From Candidatus Trichorickettsia mobilis (GTDB lineage Bacteria > Pseudomonadota > Alphaproteobacteria > Rickettsiales > Rickettsiaceae): 64,000 nt of DNA. The notes under the pieces were generated by a model, which was not told the origin of the DNA, searched no databases, and saw only the letters and a program-made list of their open reading frames with translations. Shown here piece by piece: positions 1 to 8,136 of the stretch (position 1 is its first letter; each line of letters opens with the position of its first letter). Made by a program: the position numbers and the translations under genes. The DNA is taken from assembly GCF_034366785.1 (NCBI RefSeq), contig NZ_CP112932.1, positions 372,001 through 436,000 of the forward strand, written 5' to 3'.

Positions 1-224
1 ATATACAGCTTAATGGTATATCAGGTATAGATATCATTAAAGAATTAAAAAAAAATCCCGCAACTTCATCTATTCCAATTATAGCAATTACTGCTTTTGC
101 TATGAAAAATGATGAAGCTAAAATATCTGCTTCTGGTTGTGACATGTATTTACCAAAACCAGTATCAATTGACTTATTTTTTCAAGCTTTACACAAATTT
201 ATTGAACCAAATAATAAAAACTAA
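1..224 (+). CDS. divK: DivK-like single-domain response regulator, 3' part
   Basis: The reading frame is open from the window edge to TAA at 222-224 and encodes the last 73 or so residues of a receiver domain. Visible are the post-beta4 segment IPIIAITAFAMK, with the conserved T/A switch residues, and the C-terminal YLPKPVS with the invariant Lys-Pro. The protein ends right after the last receiver helix, so no output domain follows; that fits DivK or CpdR-type single-domain regulators, and adjacency to pleD favours DivK. In alphaproteobacteria DivK relays phosphate from the PleC/DivJ kinases to cell-cycle control. The stop codon overlaps the pleD ATG by one base, so the two are co-transcribed and probably translationally coupled. 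The phosphoacceptor Asp lies outside the window. Confidence 0.85.
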   Translation, partial: IQLNGISGIDIIKELKKNPATSSIPIIAITAFAMKNDEAKISASGCDMYLPKPVSIDLFFQALHKFIEPNNKN

Positions 225-1579
225 TGACTGCAAATGTACTGATAGTAGATGATCTGGAACCCAATGTTAAACTATTAGAGGTAAAACTACTAAGTGAGTA
301 TTATACTGTATTTTCTGCAAATAACGGTGTCAAAGCGCTTGATGTACTGGCAAATAATAAAATTGATGTCATCTTATTGGATGTAATGATGCCAGAAATG
401 GATGGTTTTGAAACCTGCATAAAGATTAAAGCTAATCCTGAAACTACTCATATACCGGTGGTAATGGTTACAGCATTATCAGATATTGAAGACAGAATAA
501 AGGGACTAGAAGCCGGAGCAGATGAATTTCTTACTAAACCAATAAATGACGTAGCGTTATTTGCTCGTGTAAAATCTCTATCACGAATGAAAACAATTAT
601 TGACGAACTAAAACTTAGAAATAAAACCAATGCTGCTCTTGGAGCTTCAGCAATAGAAATAAAAGATAATTTTGTAGACAGTAAAATACTGATAATTAAT
701 GATGACGTAGTTCAAGCACGTAACTTAAGCAAAACACTACTAAAATTATCACCTCAAATTAAGATTGTCACAAAAATAGAAGATATCGATAGTATAATTG
801 ACACTTATATTCCGGATGTAGTGATTATTAGTTGTCAATTAGAAGTAGGCGACCCTTTACGCATTAGTGTAATGCTAAAATCAAAAGAAATTTTACGACA
901 TACCATGTTAATGCTACTTGCTGAAGAAGAAAATATGCAAATGGTTATTAAAGGAATGGAACTAGGTATAAATGATTATTTTATATACCCAGTTGAAGAA
1001 AATGAACTATTAGCGCGGATTAAAACTCAGTTAAGAAGGAAAAAATATCAAGATAATTTACGCAATGAACTAGAACAAAGTGTTAATCTTTCAATTAAAG
1101 ATGGTCTTACAGGAGTTTTCAACCGTCGTTACTTCGATATTCATATTCAACAAATGATTAAGACTTCTATAGAAACTAACAAACCATTATGTTTATTAAT
1201 GCTGGATATAGATCATTTCAAGCAAGTTAATGATAATTATGGACATCAAGCAGGTGATGCTGTGCTAGTATCTTTTTCAATGGTTTTAAAAAATCTATTT
1301 AGAATTACCGATCTTATAGCAAGATATGGTGGTGAAGAATTTTCCGTATTACTAAGTGAAGCATATCTCAAAGAAGCCGTAATTATTGCAGATAGAGTAC
1401 GCTCCACCATAGAAACAACAAGTTTCGTCATACCTAATTACCCACCATTGACAAAAACTACCTCAATAGGAGTAGCCGAATATAAACATGGTGAGTCTAT
1501 AAGTGATTTTATATCACGAGCAGATAAGGCATTATATGAAGCAAAATCAACTGGGCGAAATAAAATAGTAGCTTCATAA
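224..1579 (+). CDS. pleD: PleD diguanylate cyclase response regulator
   Basis: The 451-residue protein has the PleD layout: receiver 1 (about 2-120, phosphoacceptor D53 in VILLDVMMPEMDG, acidic pair D9-D10), a second receiver-like adaptor (about 150-275) that lacks an Asp at the expected site (VVIISCQLE), and a GGDEF domain (about 285-451). The active-site motif is GGEEF at about 369-373, a catalytically competent variant. An RxxD inhibitory site (RITD, about 360-363) lies five residues before it, so the enzyme should make cyclic di-GMP and be product-inhibited. It would act as a phosphorylation-driven dimer downstream of a sensor kinase. It follows divK with a one-base stop/start overlap. 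Identification is by family architecture; activity is inferred. Confidence 0.93.
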   Translation: MTANVLIVDDLEPNVKLLEVKLLSEYYTVFSANNGVKALDVLANNKIDVILLDVMMPEMDGFETCIKIKANPETTHIPVVMVTALSDIEDRIKGLEAGADEFLTKPINDVALFARVKSLSRMKTIIDELKLRNKTNAALGASAIEIKDNFVDSKILIINDDVVQARNLSKTLLKLSPQIKIVTKIEDIDSIIDTYIPDVVIISCQLEVGDPLRISVMLKSKEILRHTMLMLLAEEENMQMVIKGMELGINDYFIYPVEENELLARIKTQLRRKKYQDNLRNELEQSVNLSIKDGLTGVFNRRYFDIHIQQMIKTSIETNKPLCLLMLDIDHFKQVNDNYGHQAGDAVLVSFSMVLKNLFRITDLIARYGGEEFSVLLSEAYLKEAVIIADRVRSTIETTSFVIPNYPPLTKTTSIGVAEYKHGESISDFISRADKALYEAKSTGRNKIVAS

Positions 1580-1604
1580 GTTTCTAGTTTGACAGATTTC
1601 ATTA

Positions 1605-1751
1605 GAGGCTGTCAGATCAGTAGATCTAAGTGGTAATTTTGCTCACTCAAAACGCAGGCGAAGCTCCGCAACAAACAAGAGACTGCTTGCGGTGCTCGTC
1701 TTCGTTTTTTCTAAAAATTCCTCTCTTATATCTACTGATCTGACAGCCTCT
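1605..1751. repeat. 147-bp palindromic element, family 1, copy A
   Basis: The ends are near-perfect 21-bp inverted repeats (AGAGGCTGTCAGATCAGTAG at the left, its complement at 1731-1751). The interior carries blocks shared with elements at 5303-5449 and 29745-29888, notably GGTGCTCGTCTTCGTTTTTT and AATTCCTCTCTTATAT. It fills most of the pleD to DsbA-like interval. Its length matches the family-2 elements at 11061 and 27618. It resembles rickettsial palindromic elements in size and behaviour (inference). Confidence 0.8.
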
Positions 1752-1941
1752 TAGGTTCTTACACACAGAAATTTAAAAATAGACCTTCTCACAAACTCAA
1801 GCGTGACACAGTAAATATGTAAGAGATGATATAATTCTCACGAATAACCTAAGAATATAGAGATTGATGGTTAGGAGAGCTTTACTTTATATTTATCATT
1901 AAATATGATTAGCAATATTTAATATTTGAGTATAATAAAAA

Positions 1942-2754
1942 ATGGCACAAAAATTGGTTAACAAAATCCTCTTTGGCGTTTTAGTTATTTTAATAGCTAT
2001 ACTAGCTTATAAAATTATTAATCCTATATCTAATAATATTTCTTCACCGGTAGTAACCACCATGGAAGAAGCTATAGCCCCAGAAGATGAAAAAGAAAAA
2101 GTTCAAGATATTGTAAAAGAGTATTTGATGAATAATCCCGAAGTGATTATTGAGTCAATTGAACAACTGCAAAAACGTAAAATGCAGGAAATGGAAGCAA
2201 CGGTAAAAAACTATATTGAGCAAAAAAAACCGGAAATAGAAAATTCTACTACCTTTCCTGTGCTTGGTAATGCAGAAGGAAATATTATTATAGTATCTTT
2301 CTACGACTATAATTGTTCTTATTGTAAAAAAGGTGACAGTTATATCAATCAGGTGCTTGAAGCTAATAATGATGTTAAGGTTATCTTGAGGCCTTTCCCA
2401 ATCTTGGGCGAAAATTCTATGTATGCTGCAAAAATTGCATTAGCTGTACATAAACTTGCTCCAGATAAGTTTAAAATTATTCACCAGGGACTAATGCACA
2501 TGAAACCTATTACTGCAGAAGCAATAGAAGGGTTGATCAGTAGTAATGAGATAGATTGGATATCGCTGCAGACAGAAATACATAAACCTGAAATACAAAG
2601 TTTAATTGACAAAAATTTTGAAATGGCCGGCAATCTTAGAATTCAAGGAGCACCTGCTTATATAATTAATGGTACATTATTTCCAGGCTTAGTAGATTTC
2701 ACTCAATTACAAAGTTCGATTGCTGAAATCAGAAGTAAATTACCACAAAAATAA
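1942..2754 (+). CDS. DsbA/Com1-like thiol:disulfide oxidoreductase
   Basis: This 270-residue protein has one N-terminal hydrophobic segment (about 8-28), which acts as a membrane anchor or uncleaved signal, then a charged helical linker, then a DsbA-type thioredoxin fold. The active site is CSYC (C125-C128) in DYNCSYCKKG, and the cis-proline loop is GAPAY near residue 237, the expected spacing. It should oxidise or isomerise disulfides in periplasmic proteins. The Cys-rich VirB6 proteins in this window are possible clients (inference). The gene stands alone between repeat DNA and tRNA-His. The start has no strong ribosome site, but the anchor begins immediately after it. DsbA, Com1 and BdbD-like labels cannot be separated from sequence alone. 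Confidence 0.88.
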   Translation: MAQKLVNKILFGVLVILIAILAYKIINPISNNISSPVVTTMEEAIAPEDEKEKVQDIVKEYLMNNPEVIIESIEQLQKRKMQEMEATVKNYIEQKKPEIENSTTFPVLGNAEGNIIIVSFYDYNCSYCKKGDSYINQVLEANNDVKVILRPFPILGENSMYAAKIALAVHKLAPDKFKIIHQGLMHMKPITAEAIEGLISSNEIDWISLQTEIHKPEIQSLIDKNFEMAGNLRIQGAPAYIINGTLFPGLVDFTQLQSSIAEIRSKLPQK

Positions 2755-2830
2755 AGCTTAAGTTTTAGTTCTTGACTTGATGTAGGTAATGTTTTAGTTT
2801 AGGCAAGTCTAGTTTGATAAAAGGCTTAAT

Positions 2831-2908
2831 GGCGGATATAGCTCAGTTGGTTAGAGCATCAGATTGTGGATCTGAGGGTCGCGGGTTCGAGCCCCGTTAT
2901 TCGCCCCA
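2831..2908 (+). tRNA. tRNA-His (GTG anticodon)
   Basis: A full cloverleaf is visible. The anticodon stem TCAGA/TCTGA encloses the loop TTGTGGA, giving anticodon GTG. The T-arm contains GGTTCGA. The 5' base G at 2831 pairs with discriminator C at 2905, forming the extra G-1:C73 pair typical of tRNA-His, followed by the seven-pair stem GCGGATA/TATTCGC and an encoded CCA at 2906-2908. A T-rich run follows at about 2932-2940 and may terminate transcription. Confidence 0.95.
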
Positions 2909-3040
2909 TGTCTCTACTAAGGTTTTAGGCTTTTTTTAAATTTGTAACCAGCTTTTAATCTTTGGTTTAACTCTTAAATTACAATAATTAATTTTTTAAA
3001 ACACAAATATAAATAAGCTCATTAAAATTTTGTAGAATGC

Positions 3041-3787
3041 CTAGCTATTAGTAAATTCTTTATAAGCTTCAATAACTTCTGCCATATTTCCATCCATACG
3101 AATCTGTCCTTTTTCCATCCAGATACCACGATTACAAGTATCGTTCATTATTTGTAAATCATGAGAAGAAAGTACCATAATTTTTGTTCGTTCTATTAAA
3201 TCACTGATTCTAGTTCTAGCTTTATGGATAAAGGCAGCATCACCGGCACCAATCATTTCATCCATGATTAATATATCTGGAGTTATAGCAGTAGATATAG
3301 AGAATGCAAGCCGCAGGTACATGCCAGTGGAATATGTACGCGTTGGTAGATCGATATACTCATGCAATTCAGAAAAATCAATAATCTCGTTTACTTTATT
3401 TTTAGCTTCCTTGAAGCTCAAACCCATAAATATGCAACGCATAATTATGTTGTCATATCCACTAAGTTCTGGATCCATGCCCATAGTAATATCTGTTAGA
3501 GAAGAGATGTGACCTTCGAGTCGAATAGTACCTCCCGTTGGTTCGTAAATACCTGCAAGTACTTTAAGTAGAGTTGTTTTACCAGCACCGTTATGTCCAA
3601 TTAGCCCAACTCGCTCACCTTCTTTAACTTCAACAGTAATTTTATTAAGAGCTCTTATATAAGTTGTATGATCAATAGAATTGATTTTACCGCCAATCGC
3701 ACTAATGAGCTGATTGCGTACTGAACGAGTCTTGCTATTATATACGGCAAAAACTACGTCAGCATTATTAAGACTTATATAGGCCAT
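3041..3787 (-). CDS. Polysaccharide-export ABC transporter ATPase (Wzt/TagH-like)
   Basis: This 248-residue ATP-binding cassette protein has Walker A GHNGAGKTT (about 63-71), signature YSTGMYLRLAF, Walker B ILIMDEMIGAGD and an H-loop in LSSHD. The spacing and the MDEMIGAGD sequence are typical of the Wzt/TagH subfamily that exports O-antigen or teichoic-acid-like polysaccharide. It lacks the extra C-terminal sugar-binding domain of long Wzt proteins, so it is the short type. It lies 41 bp downstream of the cognate permease on the minus strand, so the two form a two-gene operon. The likely substrate is an undecaprenyl-linked surface polysaccharide (inference from the family). Confidence 0.88.
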   Translation of the reverse strand: MAYISLNNADVVFAVYNSKTRSVRNQLISAIGGKINSIDHTTYIRALNKITVEVKEGERVGLIGHNGAGKTTLLKVLAGIYEPTGGTIRLEGHISSLTDITMGMDPELSGYDNIIMRCIFMGLSFKEAKNKVNEIIDFSELHEYIDLPTRTYSTGMYLRLAFSISTAITPDILIMDEMIGAGDAAFIHKARTRISDLIERTKIMVLSSHDLQIMNDTCNRGIWMEKGQIRMDGNMAEVIEAYKEFTNS

Positions 3788-3828
3788 GATACTCTTTGAA
3801 TATTATAGTGGTAGTGATCGATATAAAA

Positions 3829-4671
3829 TTATAACCAGTAAGTTATTCTATGTCTAAATTTGCTAAAGAATAGTATTGCCACAATCCAGCTTGCACTAAT
3901 ATAGCAGATTGCAGCCAACCAATATTGATATGGAATAGTAATTTCAAGTAATGAGTCACGGCATAAGGAAAGGAATATGGCCAAAGGATTAAGAAAAATA
4001 TAATCATGAAACCTTGGTGCTACTAATTCAATTTTCCACATAATTGGTGTAGCATAAAAAACAATTTGGATAATACTGGCGATAATATTAGGAAAATCAC
4101 GAAAACGAACACTAAAAATAGCTAAAATTACTGTTATTGGGAAGAGAAAAATGGAAGTACATATAAATCCTAATAAAGCAATAAAAAGCGCACTAATAGA
4201 TATTTTCTGCATGCAAATTAGATAAGTTACTACTATTACTGGTAAATTATGGGCTAATATTATTATGTTTTTTATAAACAAACTATTAATATAAGATAAT
4301 TTAGGAAGACTGAGTCCTATAAGATATCCTGTAGAGCTGATATAAATATTGCTGCCATCCATAATACAGCTGGAAATATACTGCCAAAACAGAAACCCTG
4401 TAGCAAAATAAGGTAAATAATCTGGAATGCTAATTTTGAATAATACTGACCAGATTATGCCAATAGTTGCAATATTAATTGCTAATGATAAAGTTAGCCA
4501 AAATTGTCCAATACTGGAACGAGCATATCTTTTTCGTATATCGCCAATACCAATTAAGTAAAATATTCGCCAATATTTGAAAGAGCCGACAAAATCATCA
4601 AACGCTTTTTTGAGATTATCATTATTTTTTATATGGTTATAGTTGTTTAGAGAATCAGGAGAGTTAGTCAT
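3829..4671 (-). CDS. Polysaccharide-export ABC transporter permease (Wzm/TagG-like)
   Basis: The 280-residue protein has a hydrophilic N-terminus and about six hydrophobic segments in the ABC-2 permease pattern. The first cytoplasmic helix contains DIRKRYARSSIGQFWLTLS, which matches the amphipathic motif before TM1 in Wzm/TagG proteins. The last segment ends close to the C-terminus. It precedes the ATPase gene by 41 bp and should form the membrane half of the same exporter in the inner membrane. No glycosyltransferase cluster adjoins it; the nearest glycosyltransferase is about 28 kb away. Confidence 0.88.
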   Translation of the reverse strand: MTNSPDSLNNYNHIKNNDNLKKAFDDFVGSFKYWRIFYLIGIGDIRKRYARSSIGQFWLTLSLAINIATIGIIWSVLFKISIPDYLPYFATGFLFWQYISSCIMDGSNIYISSTGYLIGLSLPKLSYINSLFIKNIIILAHNLPVIVVTYLICMQKISISALFIALLGFICTSIFLFPITVILAIFSVRFRDFPNIIASIIQIVFYATPIMWKIELVAPRFHDYIFLNPLAIFLSLCRDSLLEITIPYQYWLAAICYISASWIVAILFFSKFRHRITYWL

Positions 4672-4723
4672 AAATTATTTAAAATAGAAATTAGTAATCT
4701 TAGTTGGTAGATGTAAATAAAAT

Positions 4724-5011
4724 TTACTTAAAATTACTAGCGTAACTTTTTTTTATTATTTTTCGTGGCTGCAGAGGAATAACTTCAAATTGAAGATTTT
4801 TGTTAGTGGCGAAATGGATTGCTTCTTCTAAATTAGAGAATTTAAGCCGCACTTCATCCATCATATTTCTAGAAGTAGTACGACCCATTATTGGTTCTAT
4901 AAACTTATCTTCTTTGTTAGGAATGAATTCCAGTACCCATTCTGTTTGATTCTCACCTGATTGAGTAGCTACTTTAGCTGGCTTGTAAATTCTTGCTTGC
5001 ATAAATATCAA
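4724..5011 (-). CDS. NDUFS4-like complex I accessory protein
   Basis: The 95-residue soluble protein matches the ETC complex I subunit (NDUFS4, 18 kDa) family: ARIYKPAK at the N-terminus, then the TEWVLEF segment, and a C-terminal block with FSNLEEAIHFA. In mitochondria this subunit helps hold the NADH-oxidising arm of complex I together; alphaproteobacterial homologues are thought to do the same. A second ATG at 5002 (MQARIYKPAK) fits the family start better than the first (MIFMQA), so the first three residues may not be translated. It is divergent from xseB, with only 36 bp between the two start codons. Confidence 0.85.
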   Translation of the reverse strand: MIFMQARIYKPAKVATQSGENQTEWVLEFIPNKEDKFIEPIMGRTTSRNMMDEVRLKFSNLEEAIHFATNKNLQFEVIPLQPRKIIKKSYASNFK

Positions 5012-5047
5012 TATGATGTTTATTATTAAATAAAAATATTTTAGTAT

Positions 5048-5287
5048 ATGACTACATTAAAGTCCATTGAAAACATGACTTTTGAACAAGCTTTAGCAGA
5101 GCTTGAAGAAATAGTCAAAAAAATTGATTCCGGGCAACACGATCTTGAAGCAGCAATTAATAGTTTTGAGAGAGGTATATTGTTAAAAGATCATTGTGAA
5201 AAAAAATTGAACGAAGCTAAGCTAAAAATCGAAAAAATTACCAAATCAGCAGATGGTAGTGTGGTGATTGAAGAAGTGGAATTATAA
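5048..5287 (+). CDS. xseB: Exodeoxyribonuclease VII small subunit
   Basis: The 79-residue, mostly helical protein carries the XseB pattern: [17 protein letters not shown], then the segment starting [20 protein letters not shown]. It binds XseA, encoded separately at 44972-46315, to form the single-strand-specific exonuclease VII used in repair. Length is normal for the family. The reading frame stops 15 bp before a family-1 palindromic repeat. Subunit genes being far apart is usual. Confidence 0.93.
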   Translation: MTTLKSIENMTFEQALAELEEIVKKIDSGQHDLEAAINSFERGILLKDHCEKKLNEAKLKIEKITKSADGSVVIEEVEL

Positions 5288-5302
5288 ACACCATATTGAA
5301 AT

Positions 5303-5449
5303 TAGACCTCTTGCATAACTATAGTTGGTTTATAATTTTGCTCACTCAAAACTTGTCTCCGCTCCGCAACAAACAAGAGACTGCTTGCGGTGCTCGACTT
5401 CGTTTTTTCTAAAAATTCCTCTCTTATATCTACTGATATGACAGCCTCT
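5303..5449. repeat. Family-1 palindromic element, copy B, with a different left arm
   Basis: The right two thirds (from about 5332) match the element at 1605-1751: GCTCACTCAAAAC, CTCCGCAACAAACAAGAGAC, GGTGCTCGACTTCGTTTTTT and AATTCCTCTCTTATAT. The left arm reads TAGACCTCTTGCATAACT instead of the expected inverted copy, and the same 18 bases occur at 62146-62163 inside virB6-1. The last bases of the element supply part of the stop codon of the small membrane-protein gene that ends at 5449. Confidence 0.75.
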
Positions 5450-5625
5450 TAGACATCAGTATAAGGTGGAGTTTTTATTAATTTAATAGATTCAGTAATA
5501 GTCTGTTTTATGAAATAAAATATGCTAATTAATATAGCTCCAATATCAATGAGAATAGCAGCTTTAATGATATCAGAACAAGCTGCAAACTTAGCTAATA
5601 AATCAGCAATAAAATTATATTCCAT
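5449..5625 (-). CDS. Small membrane protein, copy B of the structured-leader module
   Basis: The 58-residue peptide starts MEYNFIADLLAKFAACSD, then has one hydrophobic stretch (about 19-40, IIKAAILIDIGAILISIFYF) and a basic tail. Its first 18 residues are identical to the protein encoded at 36186-36350 and the rest is similar, so the two are paralogues. I chose the ATG at 5625 because it aligns with the other copy's start; an ATG at 5631 would add two residues. The Shine-Dalgarno AAGGAG is at 5635-5640. A strongly structured leader of about 190 nt precedes it. No family is recognised. Single-pass size and leader recall type I toxins, but this is not shown. Confidence 0.75.
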   Translation of the reverse strand: MEYNFIADLLAKFAACSDIIKAAILIDIGAILISIFYFIKQTITESIKLIKTPPYTDV

Positions 5626-5631
5626 AGACAT

Positions 5632-5824
5632 GAGCTCCTTAAATCTAGAAAAATTTGGTACCGGGAGCTCAAAAAACATGGAAACGCTCATGCCCCACTA
5701 CCTTCAGCCGTAAGACATTATTGTATAGTAGTGGGACTCCCGGCTTGAAGCTTAAGGGAGTCCTTATTACGGTTCAGAATAAACCGACGTTTCCTTTGGT
5801 GTTTTTTGAAGCACCTTAGTTGAA
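5632..5824 (-). ncRNA. Structured 5' leader RNA, copy B
   Basis: Read on the minus strand, the leader folds into several helices. A closing helix pairs 5801-5808 with 5670-5677. P2 pairs GGAAACG (5680-5686 on the plus strand) with CGTTTCC (5788-5794). P3 is a CGGTT/AACCG hairpin with a 7-base loop (5770-5786). P4 pairs GGACTCCC with GGGAGTCC (5734-5763). P5 pairs CCACTAC with GTAGTGG (5695-5734). The leader at 35995-36178 has the same helices with compensating base changes. GAGCTCC (5664-5670 on the minus strand) is fully complementary to GGAGCTC, which contains the Shine-Dalgarno sequence, so an alternative fold could block translation. Confidence 0.7.
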
Positions 5825-5830
5825 CCTTAC

Positions 5831-5859
5831 AAACTAGCAGAATAATGAGCTTTGGTCAA
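5831..5859 (-). promoter_or_regulatory. Candidate sigma70 promoter for the leader RNA, copy B
   Basis: On the minus strand TTGACC (5859-5854) and TAGTTT (5836-5831) are separated by exactly 17 bases. Transcription would begin near 5824, just before the first helix of the leader. The position agrees with the promoter of the paralogous module. Confidence 0.5.
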
Positions 5860-5885
5860 TGATTTGATTAACAACGTCATCTATT

Positions 5886-6551
5886 TTAGAGTTTTGCATC
5901 AGCTGGTCTAATGTATAAAGGCTCAAATGGTATTAATGTTCGTTTATTTAGAGTTAAATCAATATATCGACATAGATATATTGATTTAACTCTGCTATAT
6001 CTTGGTAAAATTGTAATAAATGGTAAATGCTTGATCTTGCCATATATACGAGCTATACCGCTACCGGCACAAATTGTTTTGATTTGTTGTTGCTGCAATA
6101 AATTAATAACAGCTTCGTAATCTAATAACAGAGGATTACTGATAGAGTTATTATTATTATCAAATATCTGCATATATAGCTGATTACGATAAGCATCGAG
6201 CAAGATAATACTTTGTTGATAATTGTTGACTTGTAGGGTTGCCCTAAAATTTGCTATCTCAAAATTACTAACAGTAGTACCTTTTATCTTACTATTAAAT
6301 AGAATACCTTTTGCTGCTGCCAGTCCTATTCTAATGCCAGTAAAACTCCCAGGTCCATTGGTAACACCTAAATAATCAATATCACGATATTCAAGTTTTG
6401 AATATTCCAAGGCAGATTCGATCATGTTAATTAATCGTTCAGCTTGCATTGATGGTCTTAACTCTTCAATATAAGCAAGAATTTTCTGCCCTTCTGAGAT
6501 TGCTACCGTTGCGATGTTATTTGCAGTATCGAATGCTAGTATTTTCATCAA
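5886..6551 (-). CDS. tsaB: tRNA threonylcarbamoyladenosine biosynthesis protein TsaB
   Basis: This 221-residue protein starts ILAFDTANNIATVAI, the ASKHA-type nucleotide-binding fold, and contains GVTNGPGSFTGIRIGLAAAKG, the family hallmark (about 62-82). TsaB scaffolds TsaD in making the t6A37 modification on ANN-decoding tRNAs. Near the C-terminus, before the expected PLYIRPADAK ending, there is an insertion of about 17 residues (RVKSIYLCRYIDLTLNK) encoded by a near-perfect DNA palindrome at 5950-5993. The insertion keeps the frame and the normal C-terminus, so the protein is probably functional. Confidence 0.92.
   Translation of the reverse strand: MMKILAFDTANNIATVAISEGQKILAYIEELRPSMQAERLINMIESALEYSKLEYRDIDYLGVTNGPGSFTGIRIGLAAAKGILFNSKIKGTTVSNFEIANFRATLQVNNYQQSIILLDAYRNQLYMQIFDNNNNSISNPLLLDYEAVINLLQQQQIKTICAGSGIARIYGKIKHLPFITILPRYSRVKSIYLCRYIDLTLNKRTLIPFEPLYIRPADAKL
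5950..5993. repeat. 44-bp perfect palindrome inside tsaB
   Basis: AGAGTTAAATCAATATAT (5950-5967) is repeated in perfect inversion at 5976-5993, with an 8-base spacer. It lies within the tsaB reading frame and encodes residues not found in usual TsaB C-termini (comparison from memory). Confidence 0.8.
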
Positions 6552-6600
6552 ATCTCTTATATAATTACATGAAAAAATTTAAGATGAGATACATAAAAAG

Positions 6601-7986
6601 ATGCCAGGATTGATAATTAACCCAATTATTTTTAGAGCATATGATATACGTGGTAATGCCAAATTAGACGTAACCACTGATGCAGCTTATAAGATAGGTT
6701 TCTGTTTTACAAGAGAAAATATTACTACTAATAATAGCGTGATTTGTGTAGGCAGAGACGGAAGACATAGTTCAGATGGGCTTTATCGAGCTTTAGTAGA
6801 AGGTATAATCGCAGCTGGAGGTAAAGTAATCTCAGTTGGAGTAGTACCAACGCCGGTATTATATTTTGCTGACGTAAAATTTATGCCGGCAGCTAGTATT
6901 ATGATTACTGGCTCCCATAACCAAAAAGATGATAATGGTTTTAAAATGGTTGTTCAGGGTAAATCTTTTTTTGGAGAGCAGATCCAGAATTTATTAAGTA
7001 TTATAAATAATACTGATTGGGAGCAGATATTGCCGTCTATCTCAGATAATAATGTCCAAGAGCTAGATATATACGAACAGTATATTACAGAAATCTTGGA
7101 TCATTCAAATCTCAAAAGTAATTTAAAAATTGTTTGGGATCCTGGTAATGGAGCAGCTTGTAAAGCTATTAAATTACTACAAAACAGATTAACTAACAAC
7201 AATATCATAATTAATGGTGAAATTGATGGAGATTTTCCCAACCATCATCCTGATCCTACAGTCGCTGCAAATTTAACTCAATTAATTGAAGTTGTACAGA
7301 AGCAAGAGTGTGATTGCGGTATTGCCTTTGATGGTGATGCTGATCGCATTGGGATTGTAACGAGAACAGGAGGTATAGTTTGGGGTGATCAACTGCTATG
7401 TTTGTTTGCTATGGATATACTAGCACTAAATCCAGGAGCGACAATTATTATGGATGTCAAAACCAGCCAGGTAGTATTTGATCAGATACGATTATATGGC
7501 GGTAACCCATTAATGTGGAAAACCGGACATTCCTTTATTAAAAATAAAATGAGAGAGGTCAGAGCGTTACTTGCCGGTGAGATGAGTGGACATTTATTTT
7601 TTGCTGATAGATATTATGGTTATGATGATGCAATTTATGCGGCTGTTCGCTTAATAGAATTACTATCAAAATCTTCTTATTCCTTGGATGAAATGCTAAG
7701 TCAATTACCACACACTTATAATACTCCGGAGATTAGAATAAAAATTCCAAAATCTATGAAATTTAATATTATTAACAGTATTAAGACACAGCTAATTGAA
7801 AAGAATATTAGTTTTAATGATGTTGATGGTTTACGAGTAAATACTGATAATGGTTGGTGGCTAATGCGTGCATCAAATACAGAAGAAGCAATTATAATAC
7901 GTTGTGAATCGTGTAGTAGTGAAGGATTGATAATGCTCAAAACTGAAGTGGAGGATTTTCTTACTCCTTTTGGTATTCAGCTTTAG
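6601..7986 (+). CDS. manB: Phosphomannomutase/phosphoglucomutase
   Basis: The 461-residue alpha-D-phosphohexomutase has the catalytic serine loop ITGSHNQKD (S105; His replaces the Pro seen in many members), the metal loop DGDADR (about 244-249), the sugar-binding loop GEMSGH, and a C-terminal phosphate-binding segment RASNTEEAI. It interconverts sugar 6-phosphates and 1-phosphates, most likely mannose, and would feed nucleotide sugars for surface polysaccharide. Length is standard for the AlgC/ManB group. It diverges from tsaB with only 49 bp between starts. Substrate preference cannot be read from sequence. Confidence 0.88.
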   Translation: MPGLIINPIIFRAYDIRGNAKLDVTTDAAYKIGFCFTRENITTNNSVICVGRDGRHSSDGLYRALVEGIIAAGGKVISVGVVPTPVLYFADVKFMPAASIMITGSHNQKDDNGFKMVVQGKSFFGEQIQNLLSIINNTDWEQILPSISDNNVQELDIYEQYITEILDHSNLKSNLKIVWDPGNGAACKAIKLLQNRLTNNNIIINGEIDGDFPNHHPDPTVAANLTQLIEVVQKQECDCGIAFDGDADRIGIVTRTGGIVWGDQLLCLFAMDILALNPGATIIMDVKTSQVVFDQIRLYGGNPLMWKTGHSFIKNKMREVRALLAGEMSGHLFFADRYYGYDDAIYAAVRLIELLSKSSYSLDEMLSQLPHTYNTPEIRIKIPKSMKFNIINSIKTQLIEKNISFNDVDGLRVNTDNGWWLMRASNTEEAIIIRCESCSSEGLIMLKTEVEDFLTPFGIQL

Positions 7987-8048
7987 CATAATTATCTCCA
8001 TGCCTTATGTTATCTTGACGCTTAATATCATCCCGAACAACACAGCTG

Positions 8049-8076
8049 TCGTCCCGAACTTGTTTCGGGATGACAT
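8049..8076. repeat. Short dispersed palindrome between manB and miaA
   Basis: TCCCGAACTTGTTTCGGGAT forms a hairpin (TCCCGAA/TTCGGGA). The same words recur at 58621-58640 and in the flanking tandem repeats upstream of virB6-2, so it is a dispersed element. The remaining intergenic bases here show nothing else. Confidence 0.6.
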
Positions 8077-8136
8077 TGTGTGGAATAGATTAGTAGTTCA
8101 TGAATAACCTTATGTTAATTTAACTCAAATAAATAT

